The notes: a model not told the origin generated them from the letters alone. A DNA stretch of 64,000 nt from Pollutimonas bauzanensis (GCF_900129885.1 NZ_FQXE01000015.1:63266-127265); one strand, 5' to 3'. Numbered from the stretch's first letter, positions 15,625 through 25,149 are shown. Made by a program: numbers and translations.

Positions 15625-16911
15625 ATGAAACGAAATGTCCTTATCATCGGCGCCGGCGGCGTGGCTCATGTTGCGGCGCATAAGTGCGCTCAAAATAATA
15701 AGCTTCTGGGCGATATTCATATTGCTTCGCGCACGCTGGCCAAATGCCAGGCCATTATCGATTCGATCCACGAAAAAGGCAGTTTGCAAAGCCCGGGCCG
15801 CCTGCAAGCTCATCAACTCGACGCGATGGATATCGAGGCTACCAAATTCCTTATCCGGGCGACCCATAGCCAGATCGTGATCAATGTCGGCTCTCCCTTT
15901 CTGAATATGTCAGTCCTGGCCGCGTGCATCGAAACCGGCGCCGCTTACCTGGACACCGCCATACACGAAGATCCCGCGAAAGTTTGCGAAGCGCCGCCGT
16001 GGTATGGCAATTATGAATGGAAGCGGCGCCAGGCCTGCAAGGACGCCCGTGTGACCGCCGTGCTGGGTGCGGGTTTCGACCCCGGCGTGGTCAATGCCTA
16101 TGCGCGTTTCGCCCTGGACACCTACTTCGACGACGTCGAGTCCATCGATATCATCGACATCAATGCCGGCAACCACGGCCGTTACTTTGCCACCAATTTC
16201 GATCCGGAAATCAATTTCCGCGAGTTCACCTCGACAGTCTGGTCATGGGAGCAGAATCAATGGCGGGCAAATTCGATGTTCGAACGCCGGCAAGACTGGA
16301 ATATGCCGGTCACGGGCATGAGCACCACTTACCTGACCGGCCACGACGAACTGCACTCGATGTCGCAAAACCTGGGGGTGCCCAACATCCGTTTCTGGAT
16401 GAGTTTCAGCGAGCATTACATCAATGTATTCACCGTCTTGAACAGCCTGGGCTTGTTGTCCGAAAAACCTGTACGCACAGCCAAAGGCGTCGAAATCGTT
16501 CCCCTGGAAGTGGTCAAAGCGGTGCTGCCCGACCCTGCCTCGCTGGCGCCCGCCTACACCGGAAAAACATGTATTGGCGATCTGATCCGGGGTACCAGGG
16601 GCGGACAAGCACAGCAAGTGCTGATCTACAACAGCTGCGACCATGAAGAGTGCTTTGAAGAGGTCGGCAGCCAGGCCATTTCGTATACGGCCGGGGTTCC
16701 CGCGGTGGCCGCGGCCATGCTGATTGCCAAAGGGTCATGGGACATCGGTGAAATGGCCAACGTCGAAGAACTGGACCCGGTGCCTTTCATTGAGTCGATG
16801 AACCGCATGGGGCTGGTGACGCGCATTCAAGACGCGCACGGCGACCGTATCCTGCGCCCGCGCCAGGAATCCATCTATGAGCCCAAGCCGAGGATGCTCG
16901 TCAATTATTGA
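15625..16911 (+). CDS. Carboxynorspermidine synthase (saccharopine dehydrogenase family)
   Basis: The 428-aa protein condenses aspartate beta-semialdehyde with putrescine or diaminopropane using NADPH, giving carboxyspermidine or carboxynorspermidine. It has a Rossmann N-terminus (VLIIGAGGVAHVAAHKC, residues 5-21) and the saccharopine-dehydrogenase-like motifs INVGSPFLNMSVL, GAGFDPGVVNAYA and DINAGNHGRYFATNFDPEINFREF. A good GAGAGG site precedes the ATG. Paired with nspC, it forms a complete route from putrescine to spermidine that needs no S-adenosylmethionine decarboxylase. Which polyamine is made is not decided by the sequence; spermidine is likely. Confidence 0.92.
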   Translation: MKRNVLIIGAGGVAHVAAHKCAQNNKLLGDIHIASRTLAKCQAIIDSIHEKGSLQSPGRLQAHQLDAMDIEATKFLIRATHSQIVINVGSPFLNMSVLAACIETGAAYLDTAIHEDPAKVCEAPPWYGNYEWKRRQACKDARVTAVLGAGFDPGVVNAYARFALDTYFDDVESIDIIDINAGNHGRYFATNFDPEINFREFTSTVWSWEQNQWRANSMFERRQDWNMPVTGMSTTYLTGHDELHSMSQNLGVPNIRFWMSFSEHYINVFTVLNSLGLLSEKPVRTAKGVEIVPLEVVKAVLPDPASLAPAYTGKTCIGDLIRGTRGGQAQQVLIYNSCDHEECFEEVGSQAISYTAGVPAVAAAMLIAKGSWDIGEMANVEELDPVPFIESMNRMGLVTRIQDAHGDRILRPRQESIYEPKPRMLVNY

Positions 16912-16962
16912 CGATTGCTTTTTTTGCGGCGTGGCGCGCCCCAGATGTTTCCCAGGCCGCTG

Positions 16963-16983
16963 GTTATATATATGTCATATAAC
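16963..16983. promoter_or_regulatory. Palindrome upstream of ppk2
   Basis: GTTATAT (16963-16969) and ATATAAC (16977-16983) are perfect 7-bp arms with a 7-nt spacer, 56 bp before the ppk2 start and 51 bp after the synthase stop. The AT-rich block stands out from the surrounding GC-rich DNA. It may be an operator or promoter element; no clear -35/-10 pair could be fixed. Confidence 0.35.
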
Positions 16984-17038
16984 TTTGATAGAGTGCCTGT
17001 TGCCCCCTGCAATGCGTTCTTGAAAGAGTGGTTTCCCC

Positions 17039-17947
17039 ATGACGGACAATTTATCCGAACATATTCCGCGGCTTTATGCCGACATGATCGACAGTTTCGA
17101 CGAAGAGCTCGAAATGGAGATGGACGACGACCGGCTGGAGCGTCTGCTCTCGGGGGACGACCGCCTGGCCGACAGCATGGACCGCCGGGTGTATTTCCGC
17201 GAGTTGCTGCGTCTGCAGGGCGAACTCGTGAAGCTGCAGGATTGGGTGGTGGCCAGGAAGCTGAAGGTCGTCGTGATTTTCGAGGGGCGCGATGCTGCCG
17301 GCAAGGGCGGCGCGATCAAGCGGATCACGCAGCGCCTCAACCCGCGGGTTTGCCGAGTGGCCGCCCTGCCGGCGCCGAACGACCGGGAACAGACCCAGTG
17401 GTACTTTCAGCGATATGTATCCCATCTGCCGGCGGGCGGCGAAATCGTTCTGTTCGATCGCAGCTGGTACAACCGCGCGGGTGTCGAGCGCGTGATGGGC
17501 TTCTGTACTGACGAGCAGCACGAGGAATTCTTTCGTGACGTGCCCGAATTCGAGAAAATGCTGGCTCGCTCGGGCATTGTGCTGATCAAATACTGGTTCT
17601 CTATCAGCGACGATGAGCAGCACCGCCGGTTTCTGATGCGCATGCACGACCCGCTGAAGCAATGGAAGCTGTCGCCCATGGACCTGGAATCGCGCCGCCG
17701 CTGGGAGGCTTACACCAAGGCCAAGGAAGAAATGATCGAGCGCTCGCACATCCCCGAGGCGCGCTGGTGGATAGTGGAAGGCGTGGACAAGAAGCGCGCC
17801 CGCCTGAACTGCATATCGCATTTGCTGACGCAGATCCCTTATGATGAAGTGGCGCACGAGCCCATCACCTTGCCGGCTCGCGAACATCATCCGGATTACA
17901 CGCGCAATCCCTTGCCGTCGGAGATGTTCGTACCCACGCTTTACTGA
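17039..17947 (+). CDS. ppk2: Polyphosphate kinase 2, class I-like
   Basis: Cytoplasmic kinase of 302 aa that uses polyphosphate to phosphorylate nucleoside diphosphates (or the reverse). Walker A is GRDAAGKGG (83-91) and Walker B is LFDRSWYNRAGVE (138-150). The lid region with YWFSISDDEQHRRF and SPMDLESRRRWEAYTKAKEEM and the closing ARWWIVEGVDKKRARLN are typical of single-domain PPK2 proteins. The first about 45 residues are very acidic. It is probably a single-gene unit, with a palindrome in its leader. Class I (NDP-phosphorylating) is inferred from length and the lid, not proven. Confidence 0.92.
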   Translation: MTDNLSEHIPRLYADMIDSFDEELEMEMDDDRLERLLSGDDRLADSMDRRVYFRELLRLQGELVKLQDWVVARKLKVVVIFEGRDAAGKGGAIKRITQRLNPRVCRVAALPAPNDREQTQWYFQRYVSHLPAGGEIVLFDRSWYNRAGVERVMGFCTDEQHEEFFRDVPEFEKMLARSGIVLIKYWFSISDDEQHRRFLMRMHDPLKQWKLSPMDLESRRRWEAYTKAKEEMIERSHIPEARWWIVEGVDKKRARLNCISHLLTQIPYDEVAHEPITLPAREHHPDYTRNPLPSEMFVPTLY

Positions 17948-18041
17948 CCGGACCGCCATGGAGCGGCGGCGCCTCGCGGCGTCTGCACAGCCTTTCCGTG
18001 CAGATCCAGCGAGAACGCGCCAGACATCGGTCACCGGGTAT

Positions 18042-19157
18042 TTAGCGCGCCATGCATCGCTTCCAGCGGTCGTACACCCGATTGGCGAACCACGCGGTCG
18101 TCAGCTTGCGCGTGATCTTAGGGCTCTCCAGCTCGATGCCCGGCAATACCGCGCGCGGCAGGCGCCTGCCCGCGTCTTTGTCCGCCAACTCGAACACGCG
18201 CCGGTACAGCCGCGTTTCTTCGAATTCCAGGGTATCGCCTTTTTCCAGCGCCGGCCGTATCCGGGCATCGTCGATGTCCAGCCGCCGCCGGACGGCGCGC
18301 ACCGCTCTCTCGGTGCTGCTGGGATCGGCCGTCCCGCGTATCAGCAAGTCGCCGTCCAGCGCCAGCTCGATGCCCGACAGGCGGCTGACTGCGGCCTGGA
18401 ATGCCGCATTGCGGCTGGCATACCAGCCCGCGTTGAAATCGCCGAACCGGTACAGCACTGAATCGTAGTTCGCCGGATACCCCAGCAGGTGGGCAATGCC
18501 GAAGTACATGCCGCCGCGCCGCGTGAAGACTTCGCGGCGGATCGAATCTTCGACGGCATAGGGATAGTCTTGCGCATGCGCCTGGGCAAAGGCGACGCTC
18601 ACTTGCATCGGGCCGCCGGTACGCACCGGGTTGAGCCCGCCGAACAGCTGCCGGCCCATGGGCACCATGCCAATGAGGTCTTCAAAGATCTCGCTAAGCT
18701 GCTTTTCAGTGCGCACCGTGTCCAGCCGCTGCTTGTAGGTCCTGCCGGTAGGCGATTTCACATTCAGCGCGGCATTCACCAGGAATGCCGGCACGTGCAT
18801 GGCCTGCCTGCGGCGCTCGACCTCGCGCCGCGCGATATCCGGCAGGCCCGGCACCGCCGGGTCGGCGCGAAATGATGATTCCTGCCCGGTGGTGGCCAAT
18901 ACGGCGCATAAATTGCTCTGGCTGGCGTCCAACCCTTGCGAGGCGAAGGCCACGGCGATATCGCGCGCCCACCCATCGCGGTCGGACAGTTGCGCCGGCA
19001 GCAAGCGCCGCAAGTCGGCGCGCACTTCGCTGACGCCGGGGGCGTGCCTTTCGGGAGTCCGGGTGGCGCAGCCGGCCAGCAGCGCGAGCAGCGCCGCGCC
19101 CGCCCAATGGATATGGCGCAATCGGAAGCTGGAGAAGGCGGAATCGCAAAAACTCAT
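18042..19157 (-). CDS. DUF1615 domain-containing lipoprotein
   Basis: Predicted outer-membrane lipoprotein of 371 aa. A hydrophobic segment (about 17-29) ends in LLAGC with lipidation Cys30. The remainder matches DUF1615 by its features: DGWARDIAVAFASQGLDAS, TTGQESSF (a lysozyme-like glutamate context), NPVRTGGPMQVSVAFA, YPANYDSVLYRFGDFNAGWYASRNAAFQ and a charged C-terminus. The glutamate and GGPMQVS segment recall transglycosylase-fold proteins, so cell-wall action is possible but unproven. The start at 19157 gives a normal lipoprotein signal; the 32-residue extension upstream is unlikely. It is convergent with ppk2. Confidence 0.85.
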   Translation of the reverse strand: MSFCDSAFSSFRLRHIHWAGAALLALLAGCATRTPERHAPGVSEVRADLRRLLPAQLSDRDGWARDIAVAFASQGLDASQSNLCAVLATTGQESSFRADPAVPGLPDIARREVERRRQAMHVPAFLVNAALNVKSPTGRTYKQRLDTVRTEKQLSEIFEDLIGMVPMGRQLFGGLNPVRTGGPMQVSVAFAQAHAQDYPYAVEDSIRREVFTRRGGMYFGIAHLLGYPANYDSVLYRFGDFNAGWYASRNAAFQAAVSRLSGIELALDGDLLIRGTADPSSTERAVRAVRRRLDIDDARIRPALEKGDTLEFEETRLYRRVFELADKDAGRRLPRAVLPGIELESPKITRKLTTAWFANRVYDRWKRCMAR

Positions 19158-19290
19158 TTCGTATCTATAATAAATTTTCGTCGGATGACACTCATACCCG
19201 GTTTGCCGCAACACCTGCTCATCGATCCGGGCAGCGCAACCGTAGCAGAGCAATTCGCTCCATCATATTCCAGAGGACCTTCCCCAGACC

Positions 19291-20199
19291 ATGCTTACCT
19301 TCAAGCAAATAGAGGCGCTTTACTGGGTCGTGCAACTGGGCGGGTTTTCCAAGGCTGCGCAAAAGCTCAATACGACGCAATCAGCAATCACCAAACGGAT
19401 CCAGGAGCTCGAGTCCGATTTTGATGTCAGGATTTTTGATCGCGCGGGCCAGAAAGCATTGCTGACCCGAAAAGGGCAGGAGATCCTGGATCTTGCGTCG
19501 CAGCTTCTGTCGCAGCGCGACCTGATGCTCATGAAGGTCAAAGGTTTTCACACGTTCTCAGGCGTATTGCGTTTGGGCATCACCGAAATCACCGCCATGA
19601 CTTGGCTGCCCGACATGATCCAGCAGTTGCGCCTGCTCTTCCCCAAATTGATCGTCAGCCCGAAAATCGGGATGGCCGCGGAACTGCAGCAGCACCTTCT
19701 GGGAGGCCAGCTGGACATGGCTATGCTGCACGGAGAGTTGCGCCACCCCTCGTTCGAGTCGCAGCCATTGGCCACGGTCCAGTTTGCCTGGGTTGGCAGC
19801 CCGAGCCTGGTGTCGGCTGATATCATCTATTCACCAGAAGACATCTCGAATATGTCTCTGATCAGGCAAGACATCGAATCGGGCCTCAATCTCATCTACG
19901 ATGAGTGGCTGGCCCCTTACAAAGCCAAGTCCAATTTGTTCACCATCAACAGCCTGCTTGCCATGGTAGGCCTGACAGTGGCCGGATTCGGGATTTCCTG
20001 TGTGCCCATCGATTATTTCCGCAATTTGGTGCAGGCCGGAAAGCTGGTCGTCGTGCAAACAAGCAAGCCACTGCCCGAGTCGAATTACTGCGCGATGTAT
20101 GCAAAGGATGGAAGCAGCGTGTTCTATGGCGAAATAGTGGAAATTGCCCGGGCTACATGTAATTTCTCCATACCCTATGGCAGCGGGATCAGTGCCTGA
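19291..20199 (+). CDS. LysR family transcriptional regulator
   Basis: The 302-aa LTTR has a helix-turn-helix in residues 3-62 ([38 protein letters not shown]) and an effector-binding domain after about 90. It is divergent from the DUF1615 gene, and its 3' end overlaps the tail of the ABC ATPase gene by 11 bp on the opposite strand. By position it is the best candidate regulator for the amino acid transport/aminotransferase/aldolase operon, whose promoter region (25150-25187) carries a T-N11-A-like palindrome. The effector is unknown. Confidence 0.92.
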   Translation: MLTFKQIEALYWVVQLGGFSKAAQKLNTTQSAITKRIQELESDFDVRIFDRAGQKALLTRKGQEILDLASQLLSQRDLMLMKVKGFHTFSGVLRLGITEITAMTWLPDMIQQLRLLFPKLIVSPKIGMAAELQQHLLGGQLDMAMLHGELRHPSFESQPLATVQFAWVGSPSLVSADIIYSPEDISNMSLIRQDIESGLNLIYDEWLAPYKAKSNLFTINSLLAMVGLTVAGFGISCVPIDYFRNLVQAGKLVVVQTSKPLPESNYCAMYAKDGSSVFYGEIVEIARATCNFSIPYGSGISA

Positions 20200-20911
20200 T
20201 ATCGGCCAGGAATTTCTTTGCGCGATCCGTTTGCGGGTTGGTAAAGAAGTCGGCGGGCGGCGCCTGTTCGACGATCTTTCCGGCATCCATGAACCAGACC
20301 ATGTCCGCCACGTCTTTGGCAAAATTCATTTCATGCGTGACGCAGACCATGGTCATGCCTTCCATGGCCAAGCCCTTCATCACCTGCAGCACTTCGTTGA
20401 CCATTTCAGGATCGAGCGCGCTGGTGGGTTCATCGAACAGCATGATGCGCGGCTTCATGGCGAGCGCGCGCGCTATGGCGACGCGCTGCTGCTGGCCGCC
20501 GGACAACTCACCGGGAAAGGCATTGGCCTTGTGGGCGAGCCCGACCCTTTCAAGCAGCGCCTGCGCATGTTCCTCGACATCGCGCTTGCGCGCGCGCTTG
20601 AGCATGATAGGCGCCATGGTGAGGTTATCGAGCACATTCATGTGGGGGAATAAATTGAACTGCTGGAACACAAAACCGATATGGCTGCGCATTTCGTCTA
20701 TCGAACCGCAATCATGGACATCGGTTTTATCGATGAGTATCTTGCCTTCCTGTATGGGTTCGAGCCGGTTGATAGTGCGGATGAGCGTCGATTTTCCGGA
20801 TCCGGACGGCCCGCAGACGACCAGCACCTCGCCCTGAGTGACTTGCGCGCTGATGTTTACCAGCGCCTGGTAGTCGCCATACCACTTGCTTACATTCTTG
20901 AATTCAATCAT
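20189..20911 (-). CDS. Polar amino acid ABC transporter ATP-binding protein
   Basis: The 240-aa ATPase is of the GlnQ/GltL/HisP type. Walker [19 protein letters not shown] (about 33-50), the Q-loop [12 protein letters not shown], the signature [17 protein letters not shown] and Walker [14 protein letters not shown] are intact, followed by the H-loop [13 protein letters not shown]. It powers the importer formed with the two permeases and receptor upstream, and is the last gene of a six-gene minus-strand operon. Confidence 0.95.
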   Translation of the reverse strand: MIEFKNVSKWYGDYQALVNISAQVTQGEVLVVCGPSGSGKSTLIRTINRLEPIQEGKILIDKTDVHDCGSIDEMRSHIGFVFQQFNLFPHMNVLDNLTMAPIMLKRARKRDVEEHAQALLERVGLAHKANAFPGELSGGQQQRVAIARALAMKPRIMLFDEPTSALDPEMVNEVLQVMKGLAMEGMTMVCVTHEMNFAKDVADMVWFMDAGKIVEQAPPADFFTNPQTDRAKKFLADIRH

Positions 20912-20914
20912 TTT

Positions 20915-21613
20915 CTATCCTTGTGCTGCCAGTATCCGGCTATTGGCGATACGTGTCTCCACCAACTTCACAAGCCCCGTCAGGATCAGGTTGAGCGTGA
21001 AGTAGGTCAGCGCAAGCAGGCCGAACACCTCGAAGGGTTTGGTAAGCAGCATATTGTTGATCTGCGCCGCCGCAAAAGTGAGCTCATGCACGCTGATGAC
21101 AAAACCCAGGGACGTTTCTTTTACCGTAGAGATGAACTGGCTGAGTATGCTGGGTATCGTATTGAAAAGAGCCTGGGGCAGGATTACCTTGCGCATGGTC
21201 TGTATATAGCTCAGGCCCAGGGAACGGCCCGCTTCCAGCTGACCCGCGGGCAGCGCCTGGATGCCGCTGCGTATGATCTCGGATATATACGCGCTTTCGT
21301 AGAAAACCAGCGCTACCACCATGGTCGTGCCGCCCGCCACGGGGCGGTTGATCACGATGGGCACGAAAAAGTATGCCCAAAAGATGAACATGATCAGCGG
21401 CAAGCCCCGCACGATATACACGATGACCGTGGCGGGATAATAAAAAACCTTGTGCGAGCTGATGCGCCCGAGCGCAAGAAGAATACCGAAAGGACACGCG
21501 AGCAACAGGCTGCTCAGGGCGAGGCCGACGGTGGCGACCAGGCCGCCCATGTCGCCATTGGGATATTGGCCCACGAGCAGCAGCAGCCAGTTATTCGAGA
21601 GGATATCCAGCAT
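20915..21613 (-). CDS. Amino acid ABC transporter permease
   Basis: The 232-aa membrane protein is of the HisM/GltK type with about five hydrophobic segments. The EAA loop, ALPAGQLEAGRSLGLSYIQTMRKVILPQA, is near residue 120 and contacts the ATPase. It lies 3 bp before the ATPase gene and 7 bp after the other permease, so the three are translated together. Two different permeases indicate a heterodimeric membrane channel. Confidence 0.94.
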   Translation of the reverse strand: MLDILSNNWLLLLVGQYPNGDMGGLVATVGLALSSLLLACPFGILLALGRISSHKVFYYPATVIVYIVRGLPLIMFIFWAYFFVPIVINRPVAGGTTMVVALVFYESAYISEIIRSGIQALPAGQLEAGRSLGLSYIQTMRKVILPQALFNTIPSILSQFISTVKETSLGFVISVHELTFAAAQINNMLLTKPFEVFGLLALTYFTLNLILTGLVKLVETRIANSRILAAQG

Positions 21614-21620
21614 GGGAAGT

Positions 21621-22319
21621 CTACCTGGCGCGGAACGCAGAACGTTTTGACAGATAAGCGCCGACGAACATCAGCACCAGGGAAATGGACAGATAAATAA
21701 CCGTGACGACCAGATAGACCTCGAACGTCTTGAATGTCGCCGACTCGATTTCACGTCCCGCTCCCGTCAGTTCGATCAAGCCTATCGCCATCGCGAGGCT
21801 GGTGTTCTTGAAAAGCAAAAGCGTCTGGTTGGTCAGTGTCGGAATGGAAATAATGAAGGCTTGCGGCAGGATTACCTTGCGCATGGAGCGCAGATAGCTC
21901 AGCCCCAGCGTCCGGGAGGCCTCCATTTGTCCATGAGGTATGGAGCGTATCGCGCTTCGGAGGTCTTCCGATACATACGCGGCCGTTACCAGCCCGATCG
22001 CTATCGTCGAATAGAAAAACTCGCCGCCCAGGAAGTTGATCCGGTCGTTGATAAAGGCGGGCACGATGGCCGCTATGCCGAAGTACCAGAGCAGGATATG
22101 CACCAGCATGGGCACGTTTCGATGAAATGCAATGTACAGGACGATGAGGTAGTCCAATACTCTGATTTGAAGCGTGCGCAGCACGGTCAGCAGGCTGCCC
22201 AGCGCAAAGGCGATCAGCCAGGCGAGCGCGGTCATCTCCAGGGTTGTCGCAACACCCCGGAGAATCAAGCCAGGATAGCCATTGCTCAGTAACGACGCGA
22301 AATCAAGTGTGTAGTTCAA
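21621..22319 (-). CDS. Amino acid ABC transporter permease
   Basis: The second permease of the importer has 232 aa. Its EAA motif, IRSIPHGQMEASRTLGLSYLRSMRKVILPQA, closely resembles that of the other permease. Hydrophobic segments begin near residues 20, 60 and 95, and two more lie toward the C-terminus. HRNVPMLVHILLWYFG is the GltJ-type conserved stretch. It lies between the receptor gene (24-bp gap) and permease 2. Confidence 0.94.
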   Translation of the reverse strand: MNYTLDFASLLSNGYPGLILRGVATTLEMTALAWLIAFALGSLLTVLRTLQIRVLDYLIVLYIAFHRNVPMLVHILLWYFGIAAIVPAFINDRINFLGGEFFYSTIAIGLVTAAYVSEDLRSAIRSIPHGQMEASRTLGLSYLRSMRKVILPQAFIISIPTLTNQTLLLFKNTSLAMAIGLIELTGAGREIESATFKTFEVYLVVTVIYLSISLVLMFVGAYLSKRSAFRAR

Positions 22320-22343
22320 TGCTCAAGCACCCTGGAATTCCGT

Positions 22344-23174
22344 TCAGCCTTTGATTTCTTCAAGCTTGAATTCACGCTTGCTATAGAAATCCGTGTCCTT
22401 GCCGAACCATTTCTCGAAGATTTTCTCGCCCTCGCCGGAAGCCTCCAGGCCGGCGAACGTGTCATTGACCTGCTTCAACAGCGCTGTCTCGCCTTTGCGA
22501 ATGCCGACGCCCCAGGGTTCAGTGAAGAGAGCCTTGTCGAGAATGTCGAGCTTGACCGGGGTACTTTCGGATTGCTGCTTGAATTTGAGCAGCATCAGCT
22601 CGGACCCTACGAAACCCGATACCTTCTGTTGCTGAAGCGCCAGGAAGGCGGTAGGAGGATCTTTGAACGTGACGGTGGTGACGTCGGGAATCAGCCGTTT
22701 TGCGCCAGCTTCGGACGACGAGCCGCTGACCGCGCTCACACGTTGCCCGGACAGGTCGGCAGGTGTCTTGAACTTGTCGGCATCGCTTCGGCGGATCAGG
22801 ATTTTTTGCGGGCTCACATAATCGGCATAGCTATAGTCGATCTGCTTTGCGCGGTCGGGCGACCAGCCCAGATTGGCGGCCACGACGTCGACGCGGCCGG
22901 CAACGAGCTCGGGAATCCGCGCCGCCACCGAAATCATCTTTATCTCGAGCTTCACGCCAATATGATCGGCAATCTTCTGGCAGAGATCGACTTCATAGCC
23001 AACAACCTTGCGCGTGGCGGGATCCTGGAAGCTGAACGGCTCCGAGGTGCCCAAAGTGCCGCATACGAGTGTGCCGCGATCCTTGACGGTGTCCAGGACG
23101 TCGGCATGGGCTGCGCCAGCGATGCCAAGCGACAGGATAAAAGGCAGTGCCTTGGCGAATGTTTTCAGTTTCAT
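22344..23174 (-). CDS. Amino acid ABC transporter substrate-binding protein
   Basis: Periplasmic cluster 3 binding protein of 276 aa. A signal peptide (1-24, AAHA-D) precedes RGTLVCGTLGTSEPFSFQDPATRKVVGYEVDLCQKIADHIG, the typical ligand-binding entry. PELVAGRVDVVAANLGWSPDRAKQIDYS follows. GTSEPF and the acid-rich pocket suggest a glutamate/aspartate-like or substituted dicarboxylic amino acid ligand. The ATG at 23174 gives a normal signal peptide; the frame continues open upstream into the aminotransferase gene but only as a shadow. Confidence 0.93.
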   Translation of the reverse strand: MKLKTFAKALPFILSLGIAGAAHADVLDTVKDRGTLVCGTLGTSEPFSFQDPATRKVVGYEVDLCQKIADHIGVKLEIKMISVAARIPELVAGRVDVVAANLGWSPDRAKQIDYSYADYVSPQKILIRRSDADKFKTPADLSGQRVSAVSGSSSEAGAKRLIPDVTTVTFKDPPTAFLALQQQKVSGFVGSELMLLKFKQQSESTPVKLDILDKALFTEPWGVGIRKGETALLKQVNDTFAGLEASGEGEKIFEKWFGKDTDFYSKREFKLEEIKG

Positions 23175-23200
23175 GGTTTTATCTCCGTTGATAAGGGACG

Positions 23201-24424
23201 CTACTTGAGTTGACTGCATGCTTCCGACAGCTTCTCGCAGCCAGCCTTGATCGTTTCCAGATCGGTTGCAAAGCTGAGGCGAATATATCCAGGCACGCCG
23301 TACGCCGTGCCGTCCAGCACGGCGACACCGGCAGCGTCCAGAAAATAATGGACAACATCGAGGTCGTTGCCCAGGGTTTTGCCCTGAGGCGTGGTTTTTC
23401 CGATCAAGCCCTGAATATCGGGAAACACATAAAAAGCGCCAGCGGGCCGGGGGCATGTCACGCCCGGGACCTTGCCCAGCAGATCTACCATTGTGTCCCG
23501 TCTCGTCCTGTAGAGCGCGGTGGTATCCCTGACGCAGGACTGGTCGCCAGACAAGGCGGCGGCGGCCGCCTTCTGGCTGATTTCGCTGGCGCAAGACGTC
23601 GTTTGCGAGATCAGGGTGGCAATGGCCTTGATCAGGAAGGAAGGCCCCGCGGCATAGCCGATGCGCCACCCTGTCATGGCATAAGCTTTGGACACACCAT
23701 TGATCAGCAGCGTCCTGTCGCGAATTGCGGGGTCGACCGCCAGCGGGGACACATAATCCTGTTCGTAGCTGAAATGCTCATAGATCTCGTCTATCATCAG
23801 CAGCACTTGGGGATGACGCTCCAGCACGTCCAATATATCCCCAAGCTCGGTTTCGGTATATAGCGAGCCGGACGGGTTGTTGGGACTGTTGAGCAAGAGC
23901 CATTTGGTTCTGTCGGTGATCGCCGCCTCGAGCGATTCAGCCGTGATCTTGAACCCATTGTCCCCGCTCGTTTCCAGAATCACGGGCTTGCCGTCGTTCA
24001 GCAACACCATGTCGGGATAGGACACCCAGTAAGGTGCGGGGATAATGACTTCGTCGTCTTTGTCCAGCGTGACGGACAGCGCCGAGAAAATCAATTGCTT
24101 TGCGCCGGTGCCCACCACCAATTGGTCCAGGTTGAAGTCCAGCTGGTTTTCGCGCCGGTATTTTGCCTGGATGGCCAGCAGGAGTTCTTTGATACCTGAT
24201 GTCGCGGTGTACTTCGTGTATCCATTCCGGATCGCGTCCATGCCCGCCTGAGCGATATGGGCTGGCGTATTCAGGTCGGGCTCGCCCAAGGTGAAATCAA
24301 TGACCTGCTTGCCTTCGGAACGCAATGTATCCACTTTCTTCTTCGCCATCATGCTGGCCGAAGGCTTGATGAGCTGCATTCTTTTGGCAAGATATGCCGG
24401 GGCAAAGTTTTGTGTTGTGCTCAT
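23201..24424 (-). CDS. Class I/II pyridoxal-phosphate aminotransferase
   Basis: The 407-aa fold-type I aminotransferase is of the AspC/AspAT-Ib kind. Visible motifs are LGEPDLNTPAHIAQA, TGAKQLIFSALSVTLD, APYWVSYPDM, LLNSPNNPSG, the PLP lysine in INGVSKAYAMTGWRIGYA and a C-terminal RLSFATDLETI with the carboxylate-binding Arg. It lies 4 bp after the aldolase-like gene and 26 bp before the receptor gene. Its likely job is to deaminate the imported amino acid to a 2-oxo acid; the aldolase-like neighbour suggests a 4-hydroxy-2-oxo acid product. Confidence 0.92.
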   Translation of the reverse strand: MSTTQNFAPAYLAKRMQLIKPSASMMAKKKVDTLRSEGKQVIDFTLGEPDLNTPAHIAQAGMDAIRNGYTKYTATSGIKELLLAIQAKYRRENQLDFNLDQLVVGTGAKQLIFSALSVTLDKDDEVIIPAPYWVSYPDMVLLNDGKPVILETSGDNGFKITAESLEAAITDRTKWLLLNSPNNPSGSLYTETELGDILDVLERHPQVLLMIDEIYEHFSYEQDYVSPLAVDPAIRDRTLLINGVSKAYAMTGWRIGYAAGPSFLIKAIATLISQTTSCASEISQKAAAAALSGDQSCVRDTTALYRTRRDTMVDLLGKVPGVTCPRPAGAFYVFPDIQGLIGKTTPQGKTLGNDLDVVHYFLDAAGVAVLDGTAYGVPGYIRLSFATDLETIKAGCEKLSEACSQLK

Positions 24425-24428
24425 ATCG

Positions 24429-25100
24429 TCAAAGGCCCTTCGCGTTCAAAACAGATTGCAGCCAGCTCTGCTCGACGCTGCCAGTCGATATTTCATCCAT
24501 GATCCTGGCTTCTTTCTCGGCATGCGCATTGCCCGCCCTGATCAGTTCATCGGCCAATGCAGGCGGGAACGCCACAATGCCGTCTTCGTCCGCCACGATG
24601 ACATCTCCCGGGCTGATCACCTGGCCGCCGATACTCACAGGCACATTGACCGCGCCAGGGCCGTCCTTGTAGGGCCCCCGGTGCACATTGCCCCTGGCAT
24701 AGCACGGGAAGCTGTCCTGTTCGAAGGCAGCGACATCCCGTATGGCGCCGTCCACGATCAGACCAGCGCATCCTTGCTGCTGAAGATACTTTTTCATGAT
24801 CTCGCCGACGCAGGCATTCGACAGTTCGCCGCCCGCATCCACCACCAGCACATGCCCCTTCTTCAATAAAGTCATGGCCTTGTAGATGAACAGGTTGTCG
24901 CCCGGGCGAGTCCTGACCGTCAGCGCTGTGCCGACAAGCTTTCCGGTTCTGTTGTATCGCTTCAACCCCACCACACCGACCTGGCGGTGAAGGTTGTCGC
25001 TAAGGTGCGGGGTAACCATAAGATGTAGCGATGCCCTCTTGTCGGCCTCCAGAACAGGCGCCGAGGGGTGGATTTCAAAAGAATGGGCTGGTTGGGTCAT
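24429..25100 (-). CDS. RraA/HMG-aldolase family protein (probable 4-hydroxy-4-methyl-2-oxoglutarate aldolase)
   Basis: The 223-aa protein belongs to the RraA-like fold, which includes class II 4-hydroxy-4-methyl-2-oxoglutarate (HMG)/4-carboxy-4-hydroxy-2-oxoadipate aldolases. The metal-site motif VDGAIRDVAAFEQDSFPCYARG (D-G-x-x-R-D) and GDVIVADEDGIV are present, as is VVDAGGELSNACVGEI. An AAGGAG site seven bases before the ATG at 25100 decides the start: the other in-frame ATGs at 25106 and 25139 are wrongly spaced. It is first in the operon with the aminotransferase and importer. Cleavage of a hydroxy-oxo diacid to pyruvate fits family and context; RNase E regulation is less likely here. Confidence 0.85.
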   Translation of the reverse strand: MTQPAHSFEIHPSAPVLEADKRASLHLMVTPHLSDNLHRQVGVVGLKRYNRTGKLVGTALTVRTRPGDNLFIYKAMTLLKKGHVLVVDAGGELSNACVGEIMKKYLQQQGCAGLIVDGAIRDVAAFEQDSFPCYARGNVHRGPYKDGPGAVNVPVSIGGQVISPGDVIVADEDGIVAFPPALADELIRAGNAHAEKEARIMDEISTGSVEQSWLQSVLNAKGL

Positions 25101-25149
25101 GTGCATACTCCTTGAATGCATGGTACATAGGAGGGTCACTTCGACAAAT

